Assembly (NCBI GenBank): GCA_021234155.1
Contig: JAJEKV010000001.1
Location: forward strand, 36,006,826 to 36,070,825
DNA: 64,000 bases
Source: Isoetes taiwanensis
Lineage: Eukaryota; Streptophyta; Lycopodiopsida; Isoetales; Isoetaceae
Direction of reading: 5' to 3'
Positions within the stretch are counted from its first letter, which is position 1. The number at the start of each line of letters is the position of its first letter. The notes beneath the pieces are model-generated. The model was not told the DNA's origin and searched no databases. It worked only from the letters and a program-made list of their open reading frames with translations. This document shows positions 34,734 to 47,159 of the stretch, in pieces. A program made the translations under genes and the position numbers.

Positions 34734-37700
34734 ATGAAGATTTTATCATGGAATTTAAGGGGGATTAAAGGCCCCCTTAAAAGAAGAAGAGCAATAGCTC
34801 AAATTAAGCAATACAATGCTGACATTATCATGCTTCAGGAATTAAGACTTCCTCAATTCGAATGCTCAAATTTAGCTGATTGGATTTCCCCAGGGAGTGC
34901 CTCCATATGGATTGAAGCTACAGGTACTTCAGGGGGTTTATGCATTATCTGGAAGAATCTTAAGCACACCTCCTTATTTAATAGCCCGTGCAATAGATGA
35001 CAGGCTGTCACTTTCTCCTCTGCAGATAATGCTTTTGGTATCATCAACATTTATGCTTCCACTGATTCCAGAGATAGAGAAACTCAATGGTGCAACATAA
35101 ATAAGGTATTTCAACTTGGATTTTAGGGGGGGATTTCAACAATACTCCATCTTGGGACCTCAAGGTAGGGAAGCAACTTAATCTCTCCTCTAGTGAGAAG
35201 ATTTCCTGGGATAATCTGATTGAGAACCATCTCATGCATCATATCCCTTCTTCCACTGCTAAATTCACATGGAGCAACAAACAAGATGGCAACAAGAGAG
35301 TCTTCTGTGCTTTAGACAGATTCTATATCACCAACTTGACCAATGATTTTTGGGATAATTGCCTTGTAACTAGTGATGAGTGCACCTCCATTTCTGATCA
35401 TCAACCTCAATTCTTAACCACTAAGCATGATATTTCACCTAAGAGACAAGGTAATATTCCTTTTAAATTTAACTGTTCTCTTTTGAAATCTGAGGTTTTT
35501 TGTGCTGAATTCAAATCCTTCTACTTAAATCTTCCCAGAGTTGGTTTGAGTAATTCTACCTCCATGAAGGAATTCTATGCCAATATCAAAGCTGCTAAAG
35601 GATGGATTAAAAGCTGGGCTAAAAATCATCTTACTCAAAAGAATGTTGAGAAACTTAAATACCTGCAAGATATTAAGGATATCAGGATGCAACTTCAAAA
35701 TGACCCCCTTAATCCAAATTTGCATCTTCTGGAAGGAAATCTTGAAAACTCAATCAAATTGATAGAAGAATTTGAAGCCAAAGGGGCTGCTATTTCATGC
35801 AAGTTAAAGTACCATGCCAATCTAGACAAGGGCAATTCTAAATTCTTTTTTAGGGTTGCCAAGAATAAGCTGCTCAAGTCTAATATTTCTAAAATCATCA
35901 CTGAGGATAATTCCAGACTTGATAAGCACTCTGCTATCTCCAATTTCTTTAACTCCAAGTATGCTGAGCTTTTCTCTCAACAAGCCTTTGACTCGAATAC
36001 TGCCAGCAAAGCTAATGTTTTTAATGAAATGATCCAGAATATTCCAAATAATCTAGCCTCAACTCATACTGATGCTATGAATCTGAACATTTCCAATTTG
36101 CCTACTGTTGAGGAGATTTATAAAACATTAACCTCACTTGCTAAGGGGAAAAGTCCTGGCCCAGATGGCTAGATGGCTTTCAATCTGATTTTTACATTCA
36201 TTTCTGGGATATCATTCAAATGGATTTCTCTAGAATGATTCATGGTTTCTGGAACTCTAATCATTTGCACCCTGCAATTTCTGCTGGTCTAATTTCTTTG
36301 ATTCCAAAGAAAGAGAATCCCTTAGCTTTTACTGACTGGCGGCCAATCTCTTGACTAACACCTCCTACAAAGTCTGTGCTAAGATTATTGCTAACAGAAT
36401 TAAAGGCCATCTTCAAAAAGTCATCAATCCTTCTCAGTCAGCTTTTCTCCCAAACAGGTATATTCTTGATAACTATATTGCTGCTGTTGAGGGTCTTCAT
36501 TGGAGTAAGTATTCTGGTCAAAATTGTGTTCTGCTAAAGTTAGATTTTTCTAAGGCTTTCGACACTGTACACTGGAATTTCATAAATTTTGCCCTGAAAT
36601 ACCTTGGCTTCTCTGACAAGATTATCAGCTTGATTCTCGGCCTGAATTCTAGAGTCCAATCTTCTGTTTTAATTAATGGCTCTCCTGGTTCCTTTTTCTC
36701 ACTTGCTAGGGGTGTAAGGCAGGGATGTCCCCTTGCCCCATACATATTCATTGCTGTCACAGAGATTTTATCTAGAGTAATAAATCATCAACAAAGTCTA
36801 GGACATATTAAAGGTTTGATCTTGCCAGACAATTCCTCGAACATGAACATTCTGCAATATGCAGATGATTCTTTTAGCTTTCTCCAGAATAATGCCTCCA
36901 ATATTTCTGCATATCTTGACATAATTCAAGCTTTCAGTGCTGCCTCTGGAATCTCCCTAAACTTAAACAAATGCAACATTATTGGTGAGACAGGTCAGCA
37001 AACTATATGTGGCATCAACTGCGTGAATTCTACTCAGGCATCTAAATTACTGGGGTTACCTTTATCTCTGGACAACAATATTAAAGGGCTATGGACTCCT
37101 ATCATTTCCAATATTAAAAGGAAATTGAATTACTTTGGCAGCTGTCTCTCTATGGCAGGGAGAACCATAATTGCAAACAGTGTTATTGCAAGCTCTCACA
37201 TTTACTTTTCCTCTGCCTTACTTGCTCCAAAATCTATCTATCTACAGCTGGAGAAAATTATTAGAAATTTCATATGGGGTAAACGTCATTTAATTAATTG
37301 GAATTACTTGACTAAATCAAAATCGAAAGGGGGTATTGGCTGTAAAAATCTTTTCCTTCAAGGTTCAGCTTTAGTTGGCAAATACATTTGGAAAGCTCTT
37401 TTTCAAACCAATAATCCTGCTACTGTTTTCATTAAATATTGGCTTCAAAAGTGTAAATTTAAGGGACATCCAACAGTAGAGCATTTTCTGCCTTCTTCTG
37501 CCTTCTTTCCTATTCAGCCTGCTCCTGACATCTCCCCAATTATGAGAAACATGATTGTTGCCTGGAATAAAATCTTGAGTTGCTTTGAACATCAGGGGGT
37601 AAGTAATTTCAACTCTCAAACTTGTATTTTCTGGAACTCTGCTCTTTCAAATTCCAGAAGCATTCCCTTGGCTTTCAAGCACCCTAGAATATATAGAAAG

Positions 37701-38408
37701 TGGAAAAATGCAGGCATTAATGTTATTGGGGATCTTCGAGTTGATAACAGATGGATCACATGGACTGCTTTAAAAAGGAAAGTGAGTGGAACTTTGTCTG
37801 ATAAAAAATTATTTATTCACATTAAAGCCCTCCTATCAAATGCCAATATTGGGAATATTGAATTGCCTATGGACTGGTTATGTAAAGGTAAGCCTAAATA
37901 TAAGGTCTCCCTCATCTATAGTTTGCTAGCAAATAATGGAAGGCCTTCAAAAGCAAAGCATTATTGGAATTTAAATGATGAATTGGATACTAAAGTCTGC
38001 AGTAATATCTGGCTTTCTTTTTGCACCCCAAGAATCTCCTTCTTTATTTGGTTATTGGCAAATAAAAGCCTGCCAAATCTTGATTCTGCAGCTAAACTTT
38101 ACAATCCTAGCAGGTCAAAAAAAGGCTTGACCCCAATTTCTTCTACATGTCCTCTATGTAAAGACTCAACTGAGTCAATGCCTCACATTTTTCACTGCAG
38201 GAAATTAAATGATCTATGGAGTTGGTGTGAAGACAAATTCAAAGTTAAAAAAGCTAACTCTTTTATTGATTATTTCCTAACCAATGATGCTTTTTACAAC
38301 ACTATTCTTTTCATTGTGTTATGGAATATATGGAAACACAGGAACAGATGCCTATATGGAAATCATTCGACCTCCATCTTCTGGATTAAACTAAATATTA
38401 TTCATTAG
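34734..38408 (+). pseudogene. LINE ORF2: endonuclease, reverse transcriptase, zf-RVT
   Basis: ORF2 starts 33 bp after ORF1 (MKILSWNLRGIKGPLKRRR). Endonuclease landmarks are SWNLRG, QELRLP, a GGDFN-like block (~35130, after a frameshift), FTWSNKQDG and SDHQP. The reverse transcriptase, from 36351 on, has LKLDFSKAFDTVHW (residues 63-75 of that frame), GVRQGCPLAPYIF and QYADDSFSF (catalytic YADD). Then come LSMAGRTIIANSV, IIRNFIWGK and a zf-RVT CPLCKDSTESMPHIFHC. Frameshifts near 35000, 35130-35230 and 36172-36351 inactivate it. Endonuclease plus RT nicks target DNA and primes reverse transcription in intact relatives. Confidence 0.92.
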
Positions 38409-38454
38409 TTGCAAAGTACTGCTACTATTCAAAAAGGGCAAACAGATTCATTTA

Positions 38455-39003
38455 ATGAAAGATGGAATAGTATTGGGAGTTATTATGGAAAGTTTAATTT
38501 ATTTAAATTGCATTGCTCGAATACTAATAGTAGTCTTCACTATGATTGTGCTAGATTATCTGGAGTTTTGCAAGAGGGATCTGGATACCAGCTTTGACCT
38601 CAAGGAAGCTATCAGATATAAGGGGCAGATTAACACTCAGGTGAATGCTTATCAGGATTATTACTGGAAATCAAAAATCCATGACAGAATTTTCCCGAGC
38701 CTTCACGAATTTCCAGTCTCTGAGATCCATTGGGCTTATGAGTTCTGCAAAAGCACCTATCAGATGATTACATTATTCTGGTTTTTGGAAACTACCAGCA
38801 TGTATATGACAGATAGGCAGTTCAATTTCTACAGGGAATGCTATTACTATCACAGGTGCAAAGCTGATGCATATGGAAATCTGCTCATTCTAATGGCCAC
38901 TTCATGTGTTTCTGACTTGCTGGAGTGCTTGGACTGGGGAAAGAAAACCAACTTCATCCTAAGCCCATCTTTCTCTGATCGCTTTCCATTCCTTGATCAA
39001 TAA
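38455..39003 (+). CDS. LINE 3' ORF (ORF3), unrecognised protein
   Basis: An uninterrupted 182-codon frame after ORF2. A hydrophobic segment (residues ~6-33: VLGVIMESLIYLN...VVFTMIVLDYL) could be a membrane helix. It is followed by an aromatic, charged region: WAYEFCKSTYQMITLFWFLE, RQFNFYRECYYYHRCKADAY and GNLLILM. The 58951-59400 frame of the second element aligns over its length, with identical spacing of WxxxFC...Q...L.WFL, Q...YR..YY.H...AD.YG.LLIL. No known domain is recognised. A third frame (38993-39331) continues the similarity (LLLAYKAYHSLF versus FLLAAGYHILL), so the original protein may have been longer. Confidence 0.6.
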   Translation: MKDGIVLGVIMESLIYLNCIARILIVVFTMIVLDYLEFCKRDLDTSFDLKEAIRYKGQINTQVNAYQDYYWKSKIHDRIFPSLHEFPVSEIHWAYEFCKSTYQMITLFWFLETTSMYMTDRQFNFYRECYYYHRCKADAYGNLLILMATSCVSDLLECLDWGKKTNFILSPSFSDRFPFLDQ

Positions 39004-39331
39004 GCTCTGTCTCTTACTTAACCTACCACTCTGTTGTCTATTCTACTTTTATCTTGCAGGCAATTGGCGACTCTGTGCTTCTGTTACCACAAAGATTTTC
39101 CAATCTTCAGTTTATCAGGAAGAAGAATTTCGGCTTGCATATACAACTCTATATTTCCTTAGTAACTCAAATCAGGAACAATTACTTTTGGCTTATAAGG
39201 CATATCACTCATTATTTTGGATATGCACTTGGATATTACTTGGCTTTTATTTCATGTTTTGCTCCAAAATCTACAGTACTTTGATCCCTTCTGATCAAAG
39301 ACTTGGATTCTATGTATTTTCTAATATATAA
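38993..39331 (+). pseudogene. Continuation of the LINE 3' ORF
   Basis: A 112-codon frame overlapping the end of ORF3, hydrophobic near its C-terminus (SLFWICTWILLGFYFMFC). It resembles 59381-59587 of the second LINE. The two frames may be one ancestral protein split by a frameshift near 39000, or by an intron-like segment, since TTGCAG|G precedes 39060. It ends 25 bp before the poly(A) tail. Confidence 0.45.
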
Positions 39332-39351
39332 TTAATGGAAAAAATCTCATT

Positions 39352-39386
<35 letters not shown>

Positions 39387-39390
<4 letters not shown>

Positions 39391-42300
39391 TAAATCTGTC
39401 TCCAGACTTTTATCTCGTTATACCTTTGCAAGGAAATAACTTGATACAATAAGCAGCCCTAAGCTTAGTCAGGTGTACTAACCTTAGGCCTAGACTATGT
39501 TACTTTTTTCGACATTAACTATGAGCCAGAAAGAAACATTTCAATGCTAAGTGTGTTCCAAAGTAAATTCTTCCTTATTAATATTCAAAATCCTATTGTC
39601 ATTTATATAAATACATCATTACCAAAATATCCACTAATTAACCACTATTTACATCAAACCATTGTAGATTGAGTAGTTCATTGCAGCTCTGCAAGTGCAT
39701 TCTTCGATTTCTTTGCAATCTTTTAATATGTATCCGTGGTCTTTATCCAGCTTCCACTTTTTCTAAGGAATACATAACAATGAGCAAAAGATCCTGTTAC
39801 CTGCACCAACATTACAAAAAACAAGCATTAGAAATGGTTGCCTTGTACATGGTAGCAGGTGTCATGGGATCTTTTGGGGTCATCCCCCTTCACACTGCCA
39901 TGTAAACAAACAAAATAGCAGACAGAATCCAAAACAACACCATTAGATAGTGAAAACCAGATTTAATCTAATGGACTAAACCAAGGCAAATGCCAAATAC
40001 CCATATGTGTACCATCCACCTACTCAAACAACATAAAATACAGTCTGTATATGTGGATATCGGCATCATTTAGAGAGCACATTAATTTATCTCCTATCAG
40101 TCAGCTTGTTCTTCTAAAAATTGTATCATATACAGGCCAGAACTGTTCTTGTTTCCTATATCCTAGAAATGCTTAATTTTTACTCATTAGTAGAGTCTTT
40201 CTCCCCTATGTATCCATGTTTATCAATGCCAGCCATAATTCAGCCAAAGCTAGCTTGTACGATTTGAACTTAAAGTCATAGAGCACCTTAGATTTCCTAT
40301 TCTGCATTATGCTGCAATTCTTCTCAACCTCCTGCATCCTGCCATGTCTAACTAACATCCTTACTCCGTATTATGGAGATGATTTTACAAAGTAGGCCCT
40401 GTCTCTAAACGAAATATAACTTGATGCATGGCTTGATCCTATTGGTTCAGTACCAATAACTTATTATCTGCATGTAATGGGCTCAGAACCCTGTCACAAT
40501 GAGTTCAATGCAGCCGCAATTTCGCCTATAAATTGAGCTAGAGTGCATGCAGGAACTTTATTCTATGCCTTTGTATCATTATGAAATCCTTAGCTCAGCT
40601 GCCGTGATCTAACAGACTTAGGCATGCATCCATAGTTACAGTCATTGCATGCAAACATATCAACATTAAATAGAAATTTAAAACCAGCTTCAGCCCTTAG
40701 ACATAACCATTCTGCCAGCCTTAGGATATTGCCAAGCAGAGGCAATCCTCTCATATATGCTAATTCGAACCTTAGGTTTACCCAATTAAAGGACTTAGGA
40801 TTTACGTTTAACTTCCGCCAGCAGCTAGGTTTCCACTAAAAGCACAAGTCTTTTGAATTATGCAGTACTACTACCAATGTATTTAACTGTATTATGAGGA
40901 CTGTGGTATTCCATAAATACTACTGCAGTAAATCATAGAAGCAAATTCTGGATAGCCAATTCTAGATAGCATGTTCCACTATTTCTTGCAATGCCTAGTT
41001 AACACTGTACAATACAAAGATTCGACAAGCAATACAAGCAAACTGCACCATCAGTATATGCATGTAGCATAAATATGCAGGACAGTCCATTTATAAGGCC
41101 TAGTTATCGAAAATAATGTAGTCAAGCATCAGGAAAAGGTATCCCAGTGCTGGATCTATTTTTAAATTTCACATGTGCTTAATGCAAAACTTCTAACAAA
41201 CAAGAGCTTATCAACAAGTCTAGTTCCCAACTTTCAGCAATTCCACCTGAATCTACAGAATATCATTTGTTCAATTATCTTAACCTGTTTAACTTCTTAT
41301 CTCAAACATTCTTGAGTCATGCAATTACTATATACTGTGCAGATCTAGCACTTACATTTCATACAATTATCCGGAATCTACTAAAAAGAAATTTCATATT
41401 AGAATTAACCTGATTATCTTGTTTGTGCCCATGCTCCATGTTGGCAGTCTCCAGATCCAATGTTGAGGTTGCTGCCATGCTTCCTTGCTGCCTAATGGAA
41501 TGTTGCCGCAAAGTCGCCCACAATTGCTGAAATACATTGCTCCTTGTTGGAATTAGAAGAAATATTATTACTCTGACCATGAGCAAGAGCTATAAACGAG
41601 TTTTGCCCTGTGTGCATCCCCATATAAGTGTTCTTCTCATCGCTAAGAGTATTAGCGAGCTCTCCACTCATGTTAAACATGCCTACTTCCACATAACCGT
41701 AGCCAAGATCTTCAGCATCTTAGCAACATTTAATAACAGGATTTGAAGCTTAATAACAGGATTTGAAGCTGCTGACTGGTATTTGTAGATCTTCCGTCCC
41801 ATGAGCAGTGCATGCCTCTGCTCAGAGCAATGGCGGCAAATGCTCTTCTTGTGCTTTCTTCCTTCCCATGAGCAGCGGAGGCAAATGCACGGAGCAATAA
41901 CTAAACCCTGCATAAGACAAATCGATCCTATCCTTTCTTACAAAGGAAACTTGATAAATATGCGGGGATAATATCATCAGTACCAAATAGGTGCAGCAAA
42001 TAGCTTTCCATTAGAGTAATACCAAGTTCTCACGTTGCCTTTAGTACAAGCCAGCCATGCCATCATTTTGCTGTATAAGCTCTTCGGCCATTTTGCCCTA
42101 AAATGCTAGATTCCAATGAGCCAGAAAATTGCATAGTCCACCACAATTGGTAAATTGTAAATTGAACTTTTTAGAGCAAAGTTCAAGACCATTTCATCTC
42201 AAATTAATTGAGGTAACAACAATTTGGGTGCTTTCCCAATATTTTCAAACTTACCAAATGTTTTTATTACAAGTCCATGACCCTATATTTTTAAAGCAAT

Positions 42301-42654
42301 GTCTAAGCCATATACAACCAGGCCTTTTATACCATTATAACCAAATTGCTTTAGGGTAATTCTAAGCATCATGCACCTCTCAAATATTCGGAAGTACCAA
42401 ATGAAATTAAATCTGACTAATAAAAAAAAAAAAAAAAAAAAACTACCAGGTGCCATGGACATAGAACATATTTTGGACACTAGATTCATACCACAAAAAG
42501 CCGCCCAAGCTACTACACAAAATTGGTTTTTATCAAGGCTATTTTCGCTTGTTTTTCTGAATTTTTTCCTCCAGTTGTCTGAATCTGGCTGCAGCAAAGT
42601 TCAAGACCTTCTCAAGAATGGACTAAAATTTCAAGGTGGATTAAAATTCGTTGG
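39387..42654. other. Gene-poor stretch
   Basis: No recognised gene in over 3 kb. A 20-bp perfect tandem repeat (TAATAACAGGATTTGAAGCT twice) lies at 41731-41770. Minus-strand frames at 41359-41913 contain pieces with non-random composition (e.g. FQQLWATLRQHSIRQQGSMA followed by a donor-like CAG|GTTAAT at ~41412) and could be exons of an unrecognised gene. An A-tract at 42423-42441 may mark a decayed retroposon end. Confidence 0.4.
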
Positions 42655-42820
42655 AGAATTTCACTCACCATTGAAATTTCAGAAGGAAATTTCTAGCAGA
42701 TCTAGCGGCGCCACTCGCGGCTCCGCCGTTCGTGGCACGCCAGGTCAGCTCGAAATTTCTTGGGTGCCGCCAGATCAGCTCGAAATTTCCTTCTGAAATT
42801 TCAAGGTGAATGAAATTTCT
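42655..42820. repeat. Long hairpin / foldback MITE
   Basis: A left arm (42655-42712) and right arm (42763-42820) of about 58 bp are inverted copies. Both contain TTGAAATTTCAGAAGGAAAT and a GGCGGC/GGCGCC end near the loop. The loop is ~50 bp and GC-rich. An additional GCTCGAAATTTC lies inside the right arm. A transcript would form an extended near-perfect stem. Confidence 0.75.
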
Positions 42821-44855
42821 CTTTCCTAAATTACACCAAAATTCTGGTGGTAAATTAGCTAAACATTCAGATGAGCAATAGGCCATTCCAAAATCTCGCA
42901 CTAATCATTGGGGTTTGCAACAACGGAAACCTAGACTTAAAATAAAGCATGCAGATCCCGCAAAGCATCTAATCGGCTACTAGAAACTCAAATATGATAC
43001 ATGAATGGGTTGTATCATTGGAGCAATGTTATCGCAGACCCCTTTTGGCCCCATTTTTGGGCCTCTGCATGTTAAGTTTTGTCATACCCTTTTTCTTAAG
43101 GCCATTGTTCCCTTTCAGATTCTAGGTTACATTTGCCCAATTGGCATGCCATATTAAGGGTTTGCAATATACTTTCCTCTCTAATGACCAATTTACAGTA
43201 GGATCAATCTTCAGGGTGGTCCAACAAAGGTACTAATATAAATCCAATAGGGCATTATGAGTGCGGTTATTGTTAATGCCTTATTTATCAGGTTTGGTAT
43301 AGTGGGCTGCTCCATATGTTTCTAGCATTCATAATGCAAATGGTAGGTCTTATTGATTCTTTAGCTTTTAATGCTTCATGAACCATTGAGGCAAGGCACC
43401 TGCAATATGTGTGTTAAATTCCTTTTTGGAAAATTAAATTTTGCCAATTTTGCTAGCACTACAAATTGCTAAACAGGCAAGCATTACTGTCGTTCGAAAA
43501 GAGATAGCAAACCAAGAAATAGTCAGAGGAATAACATTCAAATGCTCATTACCTGTTCCAAGTCCAAAATTGTGTTTTGGCTCTAGCACTACTCAGAAGA
43601 ATCAACCATTCAATCTAGAAGAGATGGATGCTCACACAATTAATTACTCAACACACGTTTCACAGGAAAAAGAAATGTTCACGATGGCGGCCTTGGCAGC
43701 CCCGATAAATTTCGTGTATATATAATTATGATGTTGTTATACAACAAGAAGTGGAAAGATGAGACATTCTAAGGTATGCCAAGCTCCATAATTGCTACTT
43801 TCACAACATATATAATTGAGTTTGTAATTTTCCTTTTTTTGTCGTGGTTCGAATTTTTCTGCGCCACAATTTAGGCTTCCTTTTTGCTGCCACGTTTCTG
43901 ACTATGTTTCCTCTGCGCTTTGCCATGCTTTGCTGTGCTGTGGCTATGGTTGCAAATAGAAACCAAGAGCTGGAGTTAAACTTATATGGTTCGGCAGGAG
44001 TGCAAATTTTTAGAGGGTTTTCTTTAGGATGGTTTAGGGGGTTTTTTTTGTGTATCCTTTAAAATGTGCATTTAAATGGGGATGTTATATTTATGTCATC
44101 AATTAGCAACACATTATAAATTGTTTAAAGACTAAAGCTCAAACTAATTACTGTTTCAGCAAGATATATTCATATCACAACTAATTACCATTTCAACAAG
44201 ATCTATTCATATCACAAAAAAACGTTAATGTTATAGATCGTATTTGAATGTGCAATAAAAAAGACATAATTAGAGTTAAATCTTGAAGTAAAGAAAGCCC
44301 TTAAGCATGTTAACCATTTTGCATACAAGGAGAAAAAGTAAAACTCAAAGCTCTTGTCTTGTACATATTATGATGAAAACATCTCAACCCTGCTCACATT
44401 CATCATCTACAAGGAAACATCGTCTGCGCCTTTTATCTTTTACTTTCTGAGTTTTTAATCCAACTAAAAAGCGAGCCATAGATTCTGCATAGATAGGAAG
44501 CACATCCCATTCTTTGAGTACATCCCATTCTCATCCAAGGTCTTCCAACTCTTCAACTCATTTGGAAGTTTGTCAAGATGTTTTCCATTATGAAGATGCT
44601 TGTAATATTTGAATAAAAAAACACACGAAGTTAGTCACATGTAAAATGCCACAAATATTATTGAGATAATGTGAAAAAAAAGAGAAAACACAAATGTTTT
44701 TCATATGATATTATGAGGATAATGAAAATAAAAGTTAGACATATAAACTTGTAGCAGACTCTTCTTGAACTTTTATCCATCTCATGACATTCAGAAGAGT
44801 GTTTATGATATGCGTTGAACATATTTGTTCTGTTTGCCAATTTAAACGCACGAAA
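42821..44855. other. Non-coding, with a small tandem repeat
   Basis: Two 37-bp copies (AACTAATTAC-TTTCA-CAAGAT-TATTCATATCAC) are adjacent at 44142-44215. A 94-codon frame at 43441-43725 resembles no family. Nothing else recognised. Confidence 0.45.
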
Positions 44856-45860
44856 CTAGCTTTCTAAATCCTCGCCATGTGGAACAACTACTTCCAAGCC
44901 ATATTCATTTGAGGTTTCTTTAAATACGTCACAAAATTTTTCAATTAGATGCTCCAACCAAACCTCTTTTTTCACCCATTCTTTGAATGCTTTATCACCC
45001 TTTGGTATTCCATACGTGCTATGAATTGCAGTGCCTGCTGACATCCAATGCATCCAATGAGCTCTTACATGATTAGGAACTTTTGCCTTCACCATATCCA
45101 ATAACTTCTCTATCGATAACCTGGATGTTTTTGTATCAATATCAGCCCTAGTGACAACGTCAAACCAACTTTGTCCTAGAGCAGGATTAACAATAGCCAA
45201 ACGCCTTCCCATTTTATGTACCCATTTTACTCGTTGATTCCATTTAGAGCTGATATCAATTGCATTATATGACACTTTTCAATATCAATAAAAGAAGCAG
45301 AAACACTAATGTGTCGTTTCTTATCAAACTGGAACTCATGATTTGAGCGTATTTCTTCCATCCATGCAGCAGTTCTGTTGGTTTCCATCCCAACATAGAA
45401 ACATTCTACCAGATAATTCTTTTCAATCTTCATTATCTTTCATTTCATTTTCAAACTCCTCATTGATCTCTTTCCAATAGTCATCCCACTTTCCTTTTAT
45501 CACATCGCTAACAAGCACGTCATTACCCTTGCTTGTTTTCATGGATAATACAAACTAACCTTTTTCAAGAAGGTAACCGTCATTTCTAAACACCTCTCGC
45601 ATCTTCAAGTCACATTTTGAGACCACCCTAACAGCCTCATTTCGTAATATTTTGCATAGAGGTATTCTAGGTGCATCTGTTTTTCTCTTGATCTGGCATC
45701 TACTTAAGATGTTTGCTAATCATCATTCTTATCAACAGTGTTCTTATCTGACTGTGATTCTTCTTCCATTGCTATCAATGCTTGAAAGTTCTCAGTTTTT
45801 TGAGATTCAGGTGCAACTTGTTGCTTTGCTCAAGGTCGCTTTGGAGGTGAGTAGTTAAGT
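44856..45860 (-). pseudogene. Minus-strand coding remnants, unrecognised
   Basis: A series of overlapping minus-strand frames have protein-like composition. They include a 139-codon frame (44856-45275) with KMGRRLAIVNPALGQSWFDV and HVRAHWMHWMSAGTAIHSTY, a 68-codon frame (45227-45433), and upstream pieces with KCDLKMREVFRNDGYLLEKG and SDVIKGKWDDYWKEINEEFE. They are separated by stops and shifts and so look like a decayed gene, possibly a transposon protein. It could also be the 3' part of the gene whose first exon lies at 47067-47158. No domain is recognised. Confidence 0.4.
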
Positions 45861-46164
45861 GGAATGAAATTGTTGAAACTATTCTTCCTGGTTGTAACCA
45901 TAGTATATCATGTTCCTGTAACAAAAAGGCCAAATATTAAACAATACACAAACTATTACATGTCTTACTATGCTTTTGAAATAACAAAAATAATACAATT
46001 CTGTGTTTATAAAAGTAAGCAACCTAACCTTTAGATCTAATATAAGAAATTACTCTTGCTTCAATCCATTATGGATGTTATGCATGATACTCATGTTTAT
46101 TAATGAAAACAATTATTCCTCAACATATTAAGAACTTATCTCTTTCAGTGTACATTAGCGAACA

Positions 46165-47110
46165 TGAACTCACCTTTGTAGAGAAAGGGTGCCGGCGAAC
46201 CATACGTACTTAGCCCATAGTAAACTCAGCCCATGGTAAACTCTGCAATCAAGAATATTACATTCGATTATGAATGCAATATAGAAAATGTAAAATGTAA
46301 AGTCTATAACCACAAATGCAGAGGATGGGCGCCGGCGAACCACCCCTGGAAAATAGTTTTTAATGCACTTTCTACAGACTTCAAAACCTGGATTTACCTT
46401 TCTAGAGGAATGGCGCAAAATAGTTTAATGTGGCAAAAATCCATTCAAGAAATGTTTAAGGCAAAAGATAGAAACTGGACTTCCTTTCCAGAGGAAGGGC
46501 GCCGGCGAACCCCCTCCAAAGCCTGTGATCAAATGCCCTGTTGACAAAGATCTCTGTCTTGACCACAATAGTTTATGTGGTAAAAATCCGTTGAAGAAAG
46601 GTTTTTTGCAAAAAATAGAAACTGTACTAACCTTTTTAGAGGAAGGGCGCCGGCGAACCTCCTCCAAAGCCTGTGATCAAATGCCCTGTTGACAAAGATC
46701 TCTGTCTTGACCACAATAGTTTATGTGGAAAAAATCCGTTGAAGAAAGGTTTTTTGCAAAAAATAGAAATTGTACTAACCTTTTTAGAGGAAGGGCGCCG
46801 ACGAACCTCCTCCAAAGCCTACGATCAAATGCCCTGTTATTATACCGCACAATAGTTTAGAATGCAAAAATCTGTGGAAGAAAGATTTCAGGCAAACAAA
46901 TAGAAGATGCACTTACCTTTCTAGAGGAAGGGCGCCGACGAACCTGTTCCAAAGCTTGCGATCAGATGCCTTGTTGAAAGAAATCTTTGTTATGTGGCAC
47001 AATACTTTATAATGCAAAAATCTGTGGAAGAAAGATTTCAGGAAAAAAAATAGAAGCTGGACTTACCTTTCCAGAGGAAGGGCGTCGGCGAACCTCCTCC
47101 AAAGTCTCTG
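46165..47110 (-). repeat. Tandem array derived from exon 1 plus splice donor
   Basis: Seven to eight units of roughly 140-170 bp. Each carries GAGGAAGGGCGCCGGCGAACC or a close variant on the plus strand, near 46174, 46316, 46385 (partial), 46489, 46637, 46785, 46922 and 47074. On the minus strand this reads as the 3' half of an exon followed directly by a splice donor. Six units keep a GT donor (GTGAGT, GTAAAT, GTTAGT twice, GTAAGT twice). One has lost it (GAAGT). Units 46637 and 46785 are almost identical over 148 bp, showing recent amplification. Confidence 0.8.
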
Positions 47111-47158
47111 GCATTCCAGATGCGCCGCTGTTGCTGAGGAAAAGATTGAATCCGCCAT
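47067..47158 (-). CDS. First exon of an unrecognised minus-strand gene
   Basis: An ATG at 47158 (minus) opens 30 codons plus two bases. It encodes MADSIFSSATAAHLECQRLW followed by RRFADALPLE, and ends at a consensus donor (GGAAAG|GTAAGT). Its 3' half is the progenitor-like copy of the array that extends into the first intron. The downstream exons were not identified. Minus-strand coding remnants at 44.9-45.9 kb are candidates. No family recognised. Confidence 0.45.
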
Positions 47159-47159
47159 G

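Larger units (their letters stand above)
31504..39386 (+). mobile_element. Near-complete L1-type LINE with extra ORFs
   Basis: One continuous plus-strand element of about 7.9 kb. In order it has a short 5' ORF (31504-31782), ORF1 with a DUF4283-like domain (31955-34701), ORF2 with endonuclease, reverse transcriptase and zf-RVT (34734-38408), an additional 3' ORF (38455-39003), a further open frame (38993-39331), and a 30-bp poly(A) tail (39357-39386). Several frameshifts disable ORF1 and ORF2, but most of the sequence is still readable, so insertion is fairly young. Target-site duplications were not found. A shorter relative lies at 57.9-59.7 kb. Confidence 0.9.

Noticed and set aside
42371-42796. 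141-codon ORF
   Set aside because: Spans an A-tract (poly-Lys) and one hairpin arm; no protein-like conservation.
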